64,000 bases of DNA from positions 107,904 through 171,903 of the forward strand of contig MKVQ01000014.1 in assembly GCA_001899635.1 (NCBI GenBank), in the 5' to 3' direction. A program made the translations under genes and the position numbers. This stretch comes from Myxococcales bacterium 68-20 (GTDB lineage: Bacteria > Myxococcota_A > Polyangia > Polyangiales > Polyangiaceae). Below, piece by piece: positions 47,738-58,253 of this stretch. Positions within the stretch are counted from its first letter, which is position 1. The number at the start of each line of letters is the position of its first letter. A model generated the notes under the pieces. The model did not search any database. It was not told the origin of the DNA and saw only the letters and a program-made list of their open reading frames with translations.

Positions 47738-48699
47738 CCGACTTTCGCGATGGCCTCTCCGACTTTGGGCGTGGCCTCTTCGAGGCCGCTGACGAGGACC
47801 GCCCGGCGCCGCAGGCGCGCGACGCGCTCCTCGCTACAGTCCTCGGCTCGGCTGCGGTGACGACCTCGGTCACCGCCGCGACGGTCTCGGCCGCCGTGAA
47901 GGGCGGGCTCGCCGCACATGCAAGTGCGGGGACTGGGCTCGCGACGAAGGGGGCCACGCTCTTCGGAGCGAAGTTCCTCGTCGCGAGTGCGCTCGCCGTG
48001 ACGACCACCGCGGTGGTGGTGAAGGAGTTGCGCACGATCGACGAACCTCCGCCTGCGATCGTCTCCACGGTTTCATCCAGTAGCCGGACGCTGCCGCAGG
48101 CACCTTCGCGAGCACCGGCGATCGTCGAGACCGTGGCTCCTTCGCCGGAAGAGTTGCCTTCGTCGGGTGCCAGCGCGGAAGAGGCGCTGCCACCGCGGGT
48201 CGAACCCGTGCCGTTCGCTCCCGCTCCGCTTCCGCCTCCCGCTCCCGTGAAAGCCTACGTCGTGCCGGTGCCCGCCGGTCCGAACGACGTTGGGCGAGAC
48301 GCGCGCGACCCGCTCGAAGACCGAGCTCTCGCGACCAAGGGCGTCACGGCCGAAGATGAGCTTCCGTCGAGCCTTCGACCTGCACCGGCGTCCGCGGACG
48401 AGGCAGTGCCTCCTCCAACTGCGTCGTCTCTTGGAGCGCAGATCGCGCTCATCGACGCCGCGCGCGCCGATATGCGCTCGGGAGATGCACGCGGCGCGTT
48501 GGCGAAGGTTCGAGCGTTCGAGCTTCGCTACGGAACTGCGGCCTCCCTTGCTCCGGAGGCGATGCTCGTGCGTGTGCAGGCCCATCTGGCAATGGGGAAT
48601 CGTGGGCTCGCCGAGGCGACGGCCGATGCGTTGCTCCGCGCGCATCCGTCGAGCTCCGCTGCGCGTCGTGCGACGAATCTCGTCGGCAATCATGATTGA
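47734..48699 (+). CDS. TM hypothetical protein coupled to sigma factor (candidate anti-sigma partner)
   Basis: ATGA overlap with the sigma factor; TM LFGAKFLVASALAVTTTAVVVKEL; C-terminal TPR-like region. Confidence 0.75.
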   Translation: MTDFRDGLSDFGRGLFEAADEDRPAPQARDALLATVLGSAAVTTSVTAATVSAAVKGGLAAHASAGTGLATKGATLFGAKFLVASALAVTTTAVVVKELRTIDEPPPAIVSTVSSSSRTLPQAPSRAPAIVETVAPSPEELPSSGASAEEALPPRVEPVPFAPAPLPPPAPVKAYVVPVPAGPNDVGRDARDPLEDRALATKGVTAEDELPSSLRPAPASADEAVPPPTASSLGAQIALIDAARADMRSGDARGALAKVRAFELRYGTAASLAPEAMLVRVQAHLAMGNRGLAEATADALLRAHPSSSAARRATNLVGNHD

Positions 48700-48754
48700 G
48701 CGATCGGTTCGAGCGGTGTCCGTACATCGATACGAAGACGCCTCGCCGAGGAGT

Positions 48755-49867
48755 ATGAGAATGAAATCGATTCGAGTGGTGCCTTTCGTATTCGCTTTGC
48801 TCGTGGGCTGTTCATCCGCGCCCGTCGATCTCGGTGATCCGGGACGAAGCCGGTCGCCGCAGCAGCAGGAGCGAGATCAGCCAGTTGGTGACCGCAACGG
48901 AGCCGAGGGTGGCGACACCCCGCTCGAGGGGCCAAGCACCGAAACCCCTGCGCAGTCCGGCGAGCCGGAGCTCGTACTCGACGCCACGTCTCTTGGTGGC
49001 CTGGCAGCGATCCGCGACTTCGATCTTTCCGCGGGCACGCTCTACTACAGCGCGCTGCAGAATGACCGCGTCTCTCTCTTTCGCTACGACATCGCAAGCA
49101 AGGCAAACGCCGCCATCGGGGGCGAGCAGGCCGGTGAGCCCTTCGCTTCGGATTTGAGCGGCGTCTTCTACTTCGGAGTGAGGCCGGACTCCTCCGAGAG
49201 GGCGATTCTCGGAATGCCAAAGACCAGCGCGGCTCCCGGATGGCTTTCGATCGTTCCGACCTTCGCCACCGCCGTCGCTGTCGATGCTCAGTACGTCTAC
49301 TGGGTCGAGCGCGGTGAGCTCACTACCAACTTCCGCGTTGCGCGCCGCGAAGCGTTTGCGAGCTCGCCGGTGCCGACGTCTTCGTACGGTCCGGCCATCC
49401 GGTTGGGGCCCGACTTCTTCCGCCATCTCGTCGTTGATCAGGGCGTTGCCTATGCCGCAAGCGACCATGGCATGCTCGTCAAGTATGACATCGAGCTTGC
49501 GACGACGATGCTCGCGGAGCAGGGCCCGAAGAACGGGTTCGTGGTGAGCGGGACGAACCTCTACTGGATTGACGGCACCGACCTGAAGAGCCTTCCCAAG
49601 AACGCCGCCGCGGCCACCCCGCCTTCCACCATCGCCTCTCTGCCGGCGGACGCGAGCAACGTCATCGGCGGCATCGGTCCGAAGGGCGTCTATGTTCTGT
49701 CCGTAGCGAAGACGGGCAACGACGGGAGGGTGATTCGTGTCGACCCGGCGACGGCCGCTCAGAAGGAGCTCGCGACGGACCTTTCGGGGCTCGGGAGCGG
49801 CATCTTCCGCGAGAACGCGTTCTACTTCGTGACGAACCAGGGCGTCATGCGCCTCGCGGATCAGTAG
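48755..49867 (+). CDS. lipoprotein, beta-propeller-like
   Basis: MRMKSIRVVPFVFALLVGCSSAP lipobox; repeated LYYSALQNDRVSLFRYD / QYVYWVERGEL / NLYWIDGTDLKSLPK blades. Confidence 0.8.
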   Translation: MRMKSIRVVPFVFALLVGCSSAPVDLGDPGRSRSPQQQERDQPVGDRNGAEGGDTPLEGPSTETPAQSGEPELVLDATSLGGLAAIRDFDLSAGTLYYSALQNDRVSLFRYDIASKANAAIGGEQAGEPFASDLSGVFYFGVRPDSSERAILGMPKTSAAPGWLSIVPTFATAVAVDAQYVYWVERGELTTNFRVARREAFASSPVPTSSYGPAIRLGPDFFRHLVVDQGVAYAASDHGMLVKYDIELATTMLAEQGPKNGFVVSGTNLYWIDGTDLKSLPKNAAAATPPSTIASLPADASNVIGGIGPKGVYVLSVAKTGNDGRVIRVDPATAAQKELATDLSGLGSGIFRENAFYFVTNQGVMRLADQ

Positions 49868-49883
49868 CCGGCAGCATCGCTTC

Positions 49884-49920
49884 GCCTTGCCGCTGAGCGA
49901 TCCCGTTCAGCCGGCAAGGC
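49884..49920. terminator. long hairpin GCCTTGCCGCTGA..TCAGCCGGCAAGGC
   Basis: 13-14 bp inverted repeat with one bulge immediately after the stop at 49867. Confidence 0.55.
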
Positions 49921-49989
49921 AGCGTGGTCGCTGCCCGCGCCCTCGTCGCGCGCGGAGGCCGATCGGACGCTCGTGGCCGAGCAGTCGGC

Positions 49990-50220
49990 ACCAGCGTGCT
50001 GAGCCTCGGTCCGGGCGTCCAGATCGTGCTCGCGACCGCACCGGTCGACCTCCGGCGCGGGCACGACGGACTCGTTTCGCCGGTGCAGTCGCTGTGGAAG
50101 GCCGATCCCTACAGCGGCACGCTGTTCGTCTTCTTCGGTCGCCGCATGGCCCGCGTGAAGATCCTCTTCTTCAGCGCTGGCGGTTTCGTCGTCTATTGTA
50201 TCCGTTCAGCCAACCACGTC
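49990..50220 (+). pseudogene. IS66 TnpB remnant
   Basis: VLSLGPGVQIVLATAPVDLRRGHDGLVSPVQSLWKADPYSGTLFVFFGRRMARVKILFFSAGGFVVYCIRSA; truncated. Confidence 0.8.
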
Positions 50221-50342
50221 GTTCGGTGCCCGGCGATAGGACGGGGCCTCAGCCGCGCGTGTCGAGCGTGAGGGCGCGGAACCGATTCGCGTTGAGCCGT
50301 GTGCAGACGTCGTCGCGCGCGACGGTCTTCTCGCGGAGGGCT

Positions 50343-50729
50343 TCACGCCCTCTTTCGCGCTCGAGGAGAGGCGGCGGGGCTCCCATCGTCGAGGACGTCG
50401 AGCTCGGCGGCGTGACGGCGCCCCCATGCGCAGAGGGCGCTCACGATCGGACGAAGGCTGAGGCCGAGCTTCGTCGCCGTGTAGACGACGCGCGGCGGCA
50501 CCTCGGCAAACACCTCGCGATGGACGATGCCGTGCTCCTCCATCTCGCGTAGCTGCTGGACCAGCACCTTCTGGCTCACGTCGGGGATCTGTCGACGCAG
50601 CTCCGAGAGCCGCATCGGCCCGTCGAAGAGGAAGTACAGGACGTAGACCTTCCAACGACCGCCGAGCACCTTCAGCGCTCGCTCCGCGGGCACGAGCGGG
50701 AGCTCCTTGAGGATGCGCATGGTTACCAA
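50343..50729 (-). CDS. HxlR-family transcriptional regulator
   Basis: RALKVLGGRWKVYVLYFLFDGPMRLSELRRQIPDVSQKVLVQQLREMEEHGIVHREVFAEVPPRVVYTATKLGLSLRPIV. Confidence 0.92.
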   Translation of the reverse strand: MVTMRILKELPLVPAERALKVLGGRWKVYVLYFLFDGPMRLSELRRQIPDVSQKVLVQQLREMEEHGIVHREVFAEVPPRVVYTATKLGLSLRPIVSALCAWGRRHAAELDVLDDGSPAASPRARKRA

Positions 50730-50842
50730 CTGGTTACTACATCACGAATAGGTAAGTAGGTCGCAAATTGGTCTCTAGTACCGCCTTCATCCATACGGCA
50801 TCAGAGTCGAGAACAGCAGCACGATCCAGAAAGGAAACTCTG

Positions 50843-51619
50843 ATGCCCGAGACCACTGATCGCCCGACCTCGCCCATCGCCCTCATCACCGGTGGAAGCC
50901 GCGGCCTCGGCAGGAGCACGGCGCTTGCCCTCGCCGAGCGCGGAGTCGACGTCATCCTCACGTTCGTCTCTGCGGAGAAAGAGGCGAACGACGTCGTCCG
51001 AGCCATCCACGGCAAGGGGCGGAAGGCCGTCGCCCTTCGCCTCGACCTCGGCAAGGCGGCCACCTTCGACGCGTTCGTCGCCGATGTTCGGCGAGAGCTC
51101 GAACGGGGTTGGTCCCGCGCATCCCTCGACTTCCTCGTGAACAACGCCGGGATCGGCGGCTACGCGCCGTTCACGGAGACCTCCGAAGCGGCGTTCGACG
51201 AGCTCGTCGACGTGCACTTCAAAGGGCCCTTCTTCCTCACCCAGAAGCTCCTTCCGCTGCTCGTCGACGGCGGGCGCATCGTCAACATGTCGACTGGGCT
51301 CTCTCGGTACGTCTACCCCGGATTCTCGGTCTATGCCGCGGTCAAGGGTGCGGTCGATGTCCTCACGCGAGCGCTCGCCGTCGAGCTCGGTCCGCGCCGT
51401 ATCTCGGTGAATGCCGTCGCGCCCGGCGGCATCGTCACGGACTTCGGCGGCGGTGCCATGCGCGATGCAACGCTCCAGAAGGCCGTCGCCGCCGAGACAC
51501 CGCTCGGACGCGTCGGTGAGCCCGAAGACGTCGCCGGCGTCGTTTCGCTCCTCCTCGCGCCCGAGACCCGCTGGCTCACGGGCCAACGTATCGAGGTCAC
51601 CGGCGGCTACCGGCTCTAG
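50843..51619 (+). CDS. SDR family oxidoreductase
   Basis: ALITGGSRGLGRSTALALAERGVDV; DFLVNNAGIGGYAPF; YAAVKGAVDVLTRALAVELGPRRISVNAVAPGGIVTDF. Confidence 0.95.
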   Translation: MPETTDRPTSPIALITGGSRGLGRSTALALAERGVDVILTFVSAEKEANDVVRAIHGKGRKAVALRLDLGKAATFDAFVADVRRELERGWSRASLDFLVNNAGIGGYAPFTETSEAAFDELVDVHFKGPFFLTQKLLPLLVDGGRIVNMSTGLSRYVYPGFSVYAAVKGAVDVLTRALAVELGPRRISVNAVAPGGIVTDFGGGAMRDATLQKAVAAETPLGRVGEPEDVAGVVSLLLAPETRWLTGQRIEVTGGYRL

Positions 51620-51728
51620 TCCAGCGGTGAGGTGAGGAACGCGCTCTTCGCCGGCTTCGGCGAGCAAGAGCCTTCCGGGCACGTCGTCGACCCATCGCGT
51701 TCTCGGACGAACTACCTCAGGGACCCTT

Positions 51729-53564
51729 TCAGGGCGCGGTCGTCCGCTCGAACGTGAACATCGGGCAGCCCAGGCTCGAGTGCATCCAGGAGCGCTCGAA
51801 CGAACGGATGCGGGCTTCGTGCACCAGCCGGTACGGGAGCTCGCCGTGGAAGAGGCCGCGGAAGAAGGTGGTCGCGTCGGCGTCGGCGTTGTCCGCTCGC
51901 TGGGTCGAGGGCACGACGCGGCCGGTGTGGCTCTCCATGTCGTTGCGCTCGAGGAAGCGCCAGACGTAGCAGTCGCTGACGACGATGTACCGCGGGCGTC
52001 GCTCCTCGATGTCGACGAGCGGCGCCTTCACCTCCTCGACGCCGGGGATGATCCCGCGGCGCTTCGGGTCGGTCTTTCCGACGCGCACCACGCGCGGCCC
52101 GGCCGGGAAGCGGGGCAGATACACGTTGAGCCCATGGGTCTCGATCGTGTCGGCCGGTCGGGCGTTCGCCGCGAGGAAGGCCTCCGTCTCGTAGCGAGGC
52201 TCGGCGAGCAGCGTCGCGTCCACGCGGATGCACTCCACGAGCGCGAGCAGAAGCAGGGCGGCGCACCCGGCGCGGGCCGGCCAGCGCGCGGCGGCGGGGA
52301 GGCTCCACAAGGCATCGAGGCCGAACCCGGCGAACACCGCCGCCATCAGCATCTGCGGGAGCGTGAAGCGCTCCTCGGCCCGGAGCGCCGCCACGTTGAA
52401 GCAGATCGAGAACGAGACCGCGACCGCGATCGGGACGAGCGCCGCCGCAAGGGCGGCCCGGCCGCGCCGCCGTGCCTGGGCGATCCCGGAGGCGAGCCCG
52501 ATCGCGACGAAGACGGCGAGCGGAGGCGGGTAGTGCCGCCGGAAGTAGAGGAAGCTGTCCGCGAACGCGAGCAGACGCCCGTACGTGTCCCGCGAGAGGA
52601 TCTCGAAGTCCTTGCTCGCCGGTCCGGTGAGGAAGGCGACGCGGGCCCGGAAGCCCGACGGGTTGAAGATCGCACCGTCGATGAGCGCGAGGAGCACGGC
52701 GCCGATCACGACGGCGAGCACGACCTCTTTGAGGACGCGCCCGCGGTTCGCGCTCGAGCGTGGCCACGGATCCAGCGCGGTCCATGCCACGAGCGCCGCC
52801 GGGGCGCCCAGCAAGAACATCGCGTAGGCCTGGTCCTTCGTCCCGACCGCCATCGCGGCGAAGACGGCGAACGTCCGGAGGCGCCGCGGCTCGTGCCGTA
52901 GGATCGCGCGTTCGAGCCAGAGGACGGCGAGGCACGCCCAGAAGAGGTACGGCACGTCGAGGTTCGACGTGTGGGCGTAATACGAGAACGCCCAGTTCAG
53001 CGTCGCGAACAGGCCCGCGAACGTCATGACCGGGCGGCGGCGCTCTCGTGACGCGAGGTCGCCGGCGATGAGCGCGAGGACCGCGACGATCCCGATCGAC
53101 ATGAGGAGCGTCACGATCCGCGCGGTCATCGTGAGCGCCGTCATGTACGGCGGATGGAGGATCTCTTCGATGACCGCCGGCACCGAGGTCGTCCCGGCGT
53201 TCACGACCGCGAGGATCGTGACCGGCAGCGTGAGCACGCCGACGATCGCGAGTTGGAGCGGCGGATACGTGTAGTAGTCGCCGGGCGAGAACGTCGCGAC
53301 GAGGCCCGGGATGATGTCTCGGGGCGCGACCCCGTCGTTGTCCCAGGCGTCCGACCAGGGCATCCCCCAGGAGAGCCCGACCCCGTGGAGGACGGTCGCC
53401 AGGAAGAGGACGAGGCGCAGCTCGAGCGGCAGGCTCGCGACGGCCAGGAGGGCCCGGCGCCAGCGGGGAAGGGGCGAAGGCCCGGCCGTACGCTCGACCT
53501 CCGCGTCCTGGCCGAGGCTCCGGCCGCGCGTCGCTCCGTCCGGCGCCTCCGGCGTGTCCAGCAT
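51729..53564 (-). CDS. GT39/ArnT-like glycosyltransferase membrane protein
   Basis: Multi-TM protein with [23 protein letters not shown] and [11 protein letters not shown] motifs of dolichyl-P-mannosyltransferase-type enzymes. Confidence 0.78.
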   Translation of the reverse strand: MLDTPEAPDGATRGRSLGQDAEVERTAGPSPLPRWRRALLAVASLPLELRLVLFLATVLHGVGLSWGMPWSDAWDNDGVAPRDIIPGLVATFSPGDYYTYPPLQLAIVGVLTLPVTILAVVNAGTTSVPAVIEEILHPPYMTALTMTARIVTLLMSIGIVAVLALIAGDLASRERRRPVMTFAGLFATLNWAFSYYAHTSNLDVPYLFWACLAVLWLERAILRHEPRRLRTFAVFAAMAVGTKDQAYAMFLLGAPAALVAWTALDPWPRSSANRGRVLKEVVLAVVIGAVLLALIDGAIFNPSGFRARVAFLTGPASKDFEILSRDTYGRLLAFADSFLYFRRHYPPPLAVFVAIGLASGIAQARRRGRAALAAALVPIAVAVSFSICFNVAALRAEERFTLPQMLMAAVFAGFGLDALWSLPAAARWPARAGCAALLLLALVECIRVDATLLAEPRYETEAFLAANARPADTIETHGLNVYLPRFPAGPRVVRVGKTDPKRRGIIPGVEEVKAPLVDIEERRPRYIVVSDCYVWRFLERNDMESHTGRVVPSTQRADNADADATTFFRGLFHGELPYRLVHEARIRSFERSWMHSSLGCPMFTFERTTAP

Positions 53565-53659
53565 CCGCGACGCCTTACCGACGGCTGGCTTCCGAGGCAA
53601 GCCGTGTCGTCTCGGCAGCTTTCGAGCCCGTCCACGCCTTTGCGCCCCGCTCGGGAGTC

Positions 53660-54685
53660 GTGTACGGAAGACCGGTGGAACAGGCCCCCAGCTCGAATCC
53701 GGCATTCTGGAGAGATCGCCCCGTCTTCGTCACCGGCGCAACCGGGCTCGTCGGCAGCTGGCTCGTCCGGCGGCTCGTCGATCTCGGAGCGGATGTGGTC
53801 TGCCTCGTGCGCGACTGGGTCCCCCAGAGCGAGCTCGTGCGCTCGAAGGCGATCGACCGCGTTCGCGTCGTCCGCGGCGACATCTGCGATCAGGCGCTGC
53901 TCGAGCGCACGCTCGGCGAATACGAGATCCAGACGGTCATGCACCTCGCGGCGCAGACCATCGTCGGGATCGCGAACCGCAACCCGGTGTCCACCTTCCA
54001 GACGAACATCGGCGGGACCTGGGCGCTCCTCGAGGCGTGCCGCCGGAGCCCGAAGGTGAGCGGGGTCATCGTCGCCTCCTCGGACAAGGCCTACGGCGAC
54101 GCCGAGAAGCTTCCGTACGACGAGAACACGCCGCTCATGGGGCGGCACCCGTACGACGCGAGCAAGTCGTGCACCGACCTCGTCACGCAGTCGTACGCGT
54201 CGACGTGGGGTGTGCCCGCCGTCATCACTCGCTGCGGGAACTTCTACGGCGGCGGCGACCTGAACTGGAACCGCATCGTCCCCGGCACCATCCGGTCGAT
54301 CCTCCGGGGCGAGCGGCCGATCATCCGCTCCGACGGGCAGTTCGTCCGCGACTACTTCTACGTCGAGGACGGCGCCGCCGCGTACACGCTCGTCGCCGAG
54401 CGTCTCGGCGAGAACCCCGACCTCAAGGGTCACGCGTTCAACCTCTCGAACGAGAAGCCCGTCACCGTCGTCGAGCTCGTCGAGCGCATCCTCCGCGGCA
54501 TGGGCTCCAAGCTCGAGCCCGTGATCCAGAACCAGGCGAACAACGAGATCCGGAAGCAGTACCTCGACGCAACGAAGGCGCGGAAGATGCTCCAGTGGGG
54601 CCCCTCGTTCACCATCGACGAGGGCCTCGCCCGCACCATCCGCTGGTACACCGACTTCCTGAAGCAGGAAGGAGCTGCGACGTGA
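53660..54685 (+). CDS. NAD-dependent sugar-nucleotide dehydratase (CDP-glucose 4,6-dehydratase-like)
   Basis: [99 protein letters not shown]. Confidence 0.85.
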   Translation: MYGRPVEQAPSSNPAFWRDRPVFVTGATGLVGSWLVRRLVDLGADVVCLVRDWVPQSELVRSKAIDRVRVVRGDICDQALLERTLGEYEIQTVMHLAAQTIVGIANRNPVSTFQTNIGGTWALLEACRRSPKVSGVIVASSDKAYGDAEKLPYDENTPLMGRHPYDASKSCTDLVTQSYASTWGVPAVITRCGNFYGGGDLNWNRIVPGTIRSILRGERPIIRSDGQFVRDYFYVEDGAAAYTLVAERLGENPDLKGHAFNLSNEKPVTVVELVERILRGMGSKLEPVIQNQANNEIRKQYLDATKARKMLQWGPSFTIDEGLARTIRWYTDFLKQEGAAT

Positions 54686-55914
54686 GCACCACCATCGCGA
54701 CGTGCCGCGCGTGCGGCGCCGCCACCCTCGAGCCGGTCCTCTCGCTCGGCAAGACGCCGCTTGCGAATGCGCTCCTGACCAAGGAAGACCTCGACAAGCC
54801 GGAGCCCGCGTTCCCGCTCGAGCTCGTGTTCTGCTCGTCGTGCACGCTGGTGCAGATCACCGAGGAGGTCCCGCCGGAGACGATGTTCGGCGAGTACCTC
54901 TACTTCTCGTCGTTCTCCGACACGATGCTGAAGCACGCCGAGGCGATCGCGACGCGGCTCACCAAGGACCACGCGCTCGGGGAGAAGAGCCTCGTCGTCG
55001 AGGTCGCGAGCAACGACGGCTACCTCCTGCAGTACTACGCGAAGGCCGGGGTGCCCGTGCTCGGCGTCGAGCCGGCGCGCAACATCGCGAAGGTCGCCGA
55101 AGAGAAGGGCATCCGCACGCTTTGCCGCTTCTTCGGCAGCGAGATCGCCCAGGAGCTTCGCGCGAAGGGCGAGCTCGCCGACGTCATCCACGCGAACAAC
55201 GTCCTCGCCCACGTGCCCGACCTCAACGGCGTCGTGAGCGGTTTCGGCACCCTCCTGAAGGACAAGGGCGTTGCGGTCATCGAGGCGCCCTACGTGCGGG
55301 ACCTCGTCGAGCACTGCGAGTTCGACACGATCTATCACGAGCACCTCTGCTACTTCTCGCTCACCGCGCTCGACCGCCTGATGGCGCGTCACGGTCTCGC
55401 GGTCCACGACGTCGAGCGCCTCGCGATCCACGGCGGCTCGCTCCGCGTCTTCGTCTCCAAGGCGGGCGCCTACGAGCGCAGCGCCCGCGTGACGGCGCTC
55501 CTCGAGGAAGAGCGCGCGAGCGACATCGACAAGCTCTCGTTCTACGCCGGCTTCGCGAGCCGCGTGAACGGACTGAAGGCGGAGCTCGTCTCGGTCCTTC
55601 GCGACCTGAAGTCCAAGGGCGCCAGCATCGGCGCCTACGGCGCGGCGGCGAAGGGCGCGACGCTCGTGAACTTCTTCGGCATCGGAAGCGACCTCGTCGA
55701 CTTCGTCGTCGACCGCAGCACGTACAAGCAGGGGCGCTACATGCCGGGCGCGCGGATCCCGATCCTTCCGCCCTCGGCGCTCGTCGAGAAGAAGCCGGAC
55801 TACTGCCTCCTCCTCGCGTGGAACTTCGCGGACGAGATCCTCGCCCAGCAGAAGGAGTACCGCGACGCCGGCGGCAAGTTCATCGTCCCCATCCCGAACG
55901 TGAGGGTCGCATGA
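54682..55914 (+). CDS. sugar C-methyltransferase (class I SAM, N-terminal zinc-binding domain)
   Basis: [109 protein letters not shown]. Confidence 0.92.
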   Translation: MSTTIATCRACGAATLEPVLSLGKTPLANALLTKEDLDKPEPAFPLELVFCSSCTLVQITEEVPPETMFGEYLYFSSFSDTMLKHAEAIATRLTKDHALGEKSLVVEVASNDGYLLQYYAKAGVPVLGVEPARNIAKVAEEKGIRTLCRFFGSEIAQELRAKGELADVIHANNVLAHVPDLNGVVSGFGTLLKDKGVAVIEAPYVRDLVEHCEFDTIYHEHLCYFSLTALDRLMARHGLAVHDVERLAIHGGSLRVFVSKAGAYERSARVTALLEEERASDIDKLSFYAGFASRVNGLKAELVSVLRDLKSKGASIGAYGAAAKGATLVNFFGIGSDLVDFVVDRSTYKQGRYMPGARIPILPPSALVEKKPDYCLLLAWNFADEILAQQKEYRDAGGKFIVPIPNVRVA

Positions 55915-56420
55915 GCGCCGCTCCCGACAAGCCGAAGTTCCCCGACGGCGTGCGCGTCCTCGTCGGACCGCCGATCGAGGGCGTGAAGGTGATCCCGCTC
56001 CGGCGCATCCCCGACGAGCGCGGGACGATCTTCCACATCATGAGCTCGAAGGATCCGCACTTCGAGCGCTTCGGCGAGATCTACTGCTCCACCGTCTACA
56101 AGGACGTGATCAAGGGCTGGCACAAGCACCGCGAGATGACGCTCAACTACGCGTGCCTCCACGGCCGCGTGAAGTGCGTCCTCTTCGACGATCGCCCGGG
56201 CTCGCCGACGAAGGGCTCGCTGATGGAGGTCTACCTCGGACCGGACAACTACTCGCTGATGGTCGTCCCGCCCGACGTATGGAACGGCTTCAAGGGGATG
56301 ACCGATCCGTTCGCCATGGTCGCGAACTGCTGCACCCACGCGCACGATCCGTCGCGTAGCGAGCGGCTGGACCCGCACTCGACCACGATCCCCTACGATT
56401 GGGCGAGGAAGGATCACTGA
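55911..56420 (+). CDS. RmlC-like cupin / dTDP-4-dehydrorhamnose 3,5-epimerase-related protein
   Basis: VIPLRRIPDERGTIFHIMSSKDPHFERFGEIYCSTVYKDVIKGWHKHREMTLNYACLHGRVKCVLFDDR. Confidence 0.85.
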   Translation: MSAAPDKPKFPDGVRVLVGPPIEGVKVIPLRRIPDERGTIFHIMSSKDPHFERFGEIYCSTVYKDVIKGWHKHREMTLNYACLHGRVKCVLFDDRPGSPTKGSLMEVYLGPDNYSLMVVPPDVWNGFKGMTDPFAMVANCCTHAHDPSRSERLDPHSTTIPYDWARKDH

Positions 56421-56526
56421 TGCGTGTGGGGTCGCCCGAACGCGCCGGGAGCACGCCCGACGCGAAGCGGAGGGCCCGCGTGGGGGGCGGCGCGTGCCGC
56501 CCCCGTGACCAAGGGAGGCGAAGCCG

Positions 56527-57480
56527 ATGCGGGTCCTGGTGACGGGAGCGACGGGATTCGTCGGCTCGCACGTCGCGCGCCTGCTCGTCCGTCACGGGCA
56601 CGAGGTCCACGCGCTCGTCCGCGAGGGCGAAGCCGAGGACCGGCTCGCCGAGGAGCGCCTCGGCGTCGAGGGCGAGAAGGTCGCCCGCATCCGCGGAGAC
56701 CTCCTCGAGCCCGCGTCATGGTCCGCCGCGATCGACGCGGGGGGCTTCGACGCTTGCGTGCACCTCGGCTGGTACGCGAACCCCAAGGACTACCTCTCGG
56801 CGCGCGTGAACGTCGATCTCCTGAACGCGAGCGCGGCGCTCGGGGCGCGGCTCGTCGATGCCGGTTGCCGGCGCATCGTGATGGCGGGGACGTGCTTCGA
56901 GTACGACGTCTCGTTCGGGTTCCTCTCGGAGTCGACTCCCGCCGGGCCCCGGCACCTGTACTCGGCGTGCAAGCGGTCGCTCTTCGAGATCATGAGCCAC
57001 CTCGTGAGCTCCACGCCGACGAGCTTCGCGTGGACGCGGCTCTTCTTCCTCTACGGCCCGCACGAGAGCCGTGGCCGCCTGGTCCCGGCGGTCGTCGATG
57101 CGCTCCTCGCCGGCGAGCAAGCGCGCGTCACGACGGGCGAGCAGTTCCGCGACTTCATGCACGTCGCCGACGCCGCCGCCGCGATCGTGCACGTCCTCGA
57201 GCACGATGAGCTCGTCGGCCCCGTGAACATAGCCTCCGGCCGGCCTGTTCGCGTGCGGGAGGTCGTCGAGACGATCGCCGGCATCCTCGACGCGAAGGAC
57301 CGCGTCGCTTGGGGAGCCGTCCAGGCGCGGCCGAACGACCCTGGGTTCGTCTGCGCCGACGTCAGCAAGCTCGCGGCGAGCGGCTTCCGCGCGCAGCACG
57401 ATCTCGAATCCGGACTCAGAGACACGATCGCATGGAGCAAGGCGCAGCGGGCCTCTGCTCTTCGGGCAACGCAGGAGTGA
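56527..57480 (+). CDS. NAD-dependent epimerase/dehydratase
   Basis: MRVLVTGATGFVGSHVARLLVRHGHEVHALVR; YSACKRSLFEIM; REVVETIAGIL. Confidence 0.92.
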   Translation: MRVLVTGATGFVGSHVARLLVRHGHEVHALVREGEAEDRLAEERLGVEGEKVARIRGDLLEPASWSAAIDAGGFDACVHLGWYANPKDYLSARVNVDLLNASAALGARLVDAGCRRIVMAGTCFEYDVSFGFLSESTPAGPRHLYSACKRSLFEIMSHLVSSTPTSFAWTRLFFLYGPHESRGRLVPAVVDALLAGEQARVTTGEQFRDFMHVADAAAAIVHVLEHDELVGPVNIASGRPVRVREVVETIAGILDAKDRVAWGAVQARPNDPGFVCADVSKLAASGFRAQHDLESGLRDTIAWSKAQRASALRATQE

Positions 57481-57482
57481 AG

Positions 57483-58253
57483 ATGGCAAAGGTCGTCATT
57501 TTGGCGGGCGGGATGGGGACGCGGTTGGCCGAGGAGACGGAGGTCCGTCCGAAGCCGATGGTCGAGATCGGCGGCCGCCCGATCCTCTGGCACATCATGC
57601 AGAGCTACGCTCACTACGGCTTCAACGAGTTCGTGGTCGCGCTCGGCTACAAGGGCGACGTCATCAAGCGGTACTTCCGCGACTACTGCGCCTTGCACGG
57701 GAACATGACCGTGAAGATGCGCGACGGGCACGTGTCCACGCACGATCGGGACGCCGAGGACTGGACGATTCACCTCATCGACACCGGCCTCGACGTGATG
57801 ACCGGCGGGCGTATCAAGCGCCTGAAGCCGCTCCTCGAGGGCGAGACGTTCCTGCTCACCTACGGTGACGGCGTCGCGAACGTCGATCTCCGTGCGGTCT
57901 ACGACTCCCACAAGAAGAACGGGCGCACCGCGACCCTCACGGCGGTCCGGCCGCCGGCCCGCTTCGGCGGCCTCGTCTTCGACGAGCGCGGAGGGGTGAA
58001 GGAGTTCACGGAGAAGCCGCAGATCGGCGAGGGCTGGATCAACGGTGGCTTCATGGTGTTCGAGCCCGAGGTCTTCAAGTACCTCGAGGACGACAGCACG
58101 GTCCTCGAGGCCCACGTGCTCGAGAAGCTCGCCGAGAAGGGGCAGCTCGCTGCGTATCGGCACGACGGGTTCTGGCAGTGCATGGACACGATGCGCGACG
58201 TGAAGGTCCTCGAGTCGCTGTGGCAGAGCGGGAAGCCCCCGTGGCGGGTCTGA
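57483..58253 (+). CDS. rfbF: glucose-1-phosphate cytidylyltransferase
   Basis: MAKVVILAGGMGTRLAEETEVRPKPMVEIGGRPILWHIMQSYAHYGFNEFVVALGYKGDVIKRYFRDY; GGFMVFEPEVFKYL; FWQCMDTMRDVKVLESLW. Confidence 0.95.
   Translation: MAKVVILAGGMGTRLAEETEVRPKPMVEIGGRPILWHIMQSYAHYGFNEFVVALGYKGDVIKRYFRDYCALHGNMTVKMRDGHVSTHDRDAEDWTIHLIDTGLDVMTGGRIKRLKPLLEGETFLLTYGDGVANVDLRAVYDSHKKNGRTATLTAVRPPARFGGLVFDERGGVKEFTEKPQIGEGWINGGFMVFEPEVFKYLEDDSTVLEAHVLEKLAEKGQLAAYRHDGFWQCMDTMRDVKVLESLWQSGKPPWRV

Noticed and set aside
45000-50271. Composite IS66 transposon carrying the sigma-factor cassette
   Set aside because: The flanking TnpB copies are divergent and both elements are truncated; no matching terminal repeats were found at the right side.
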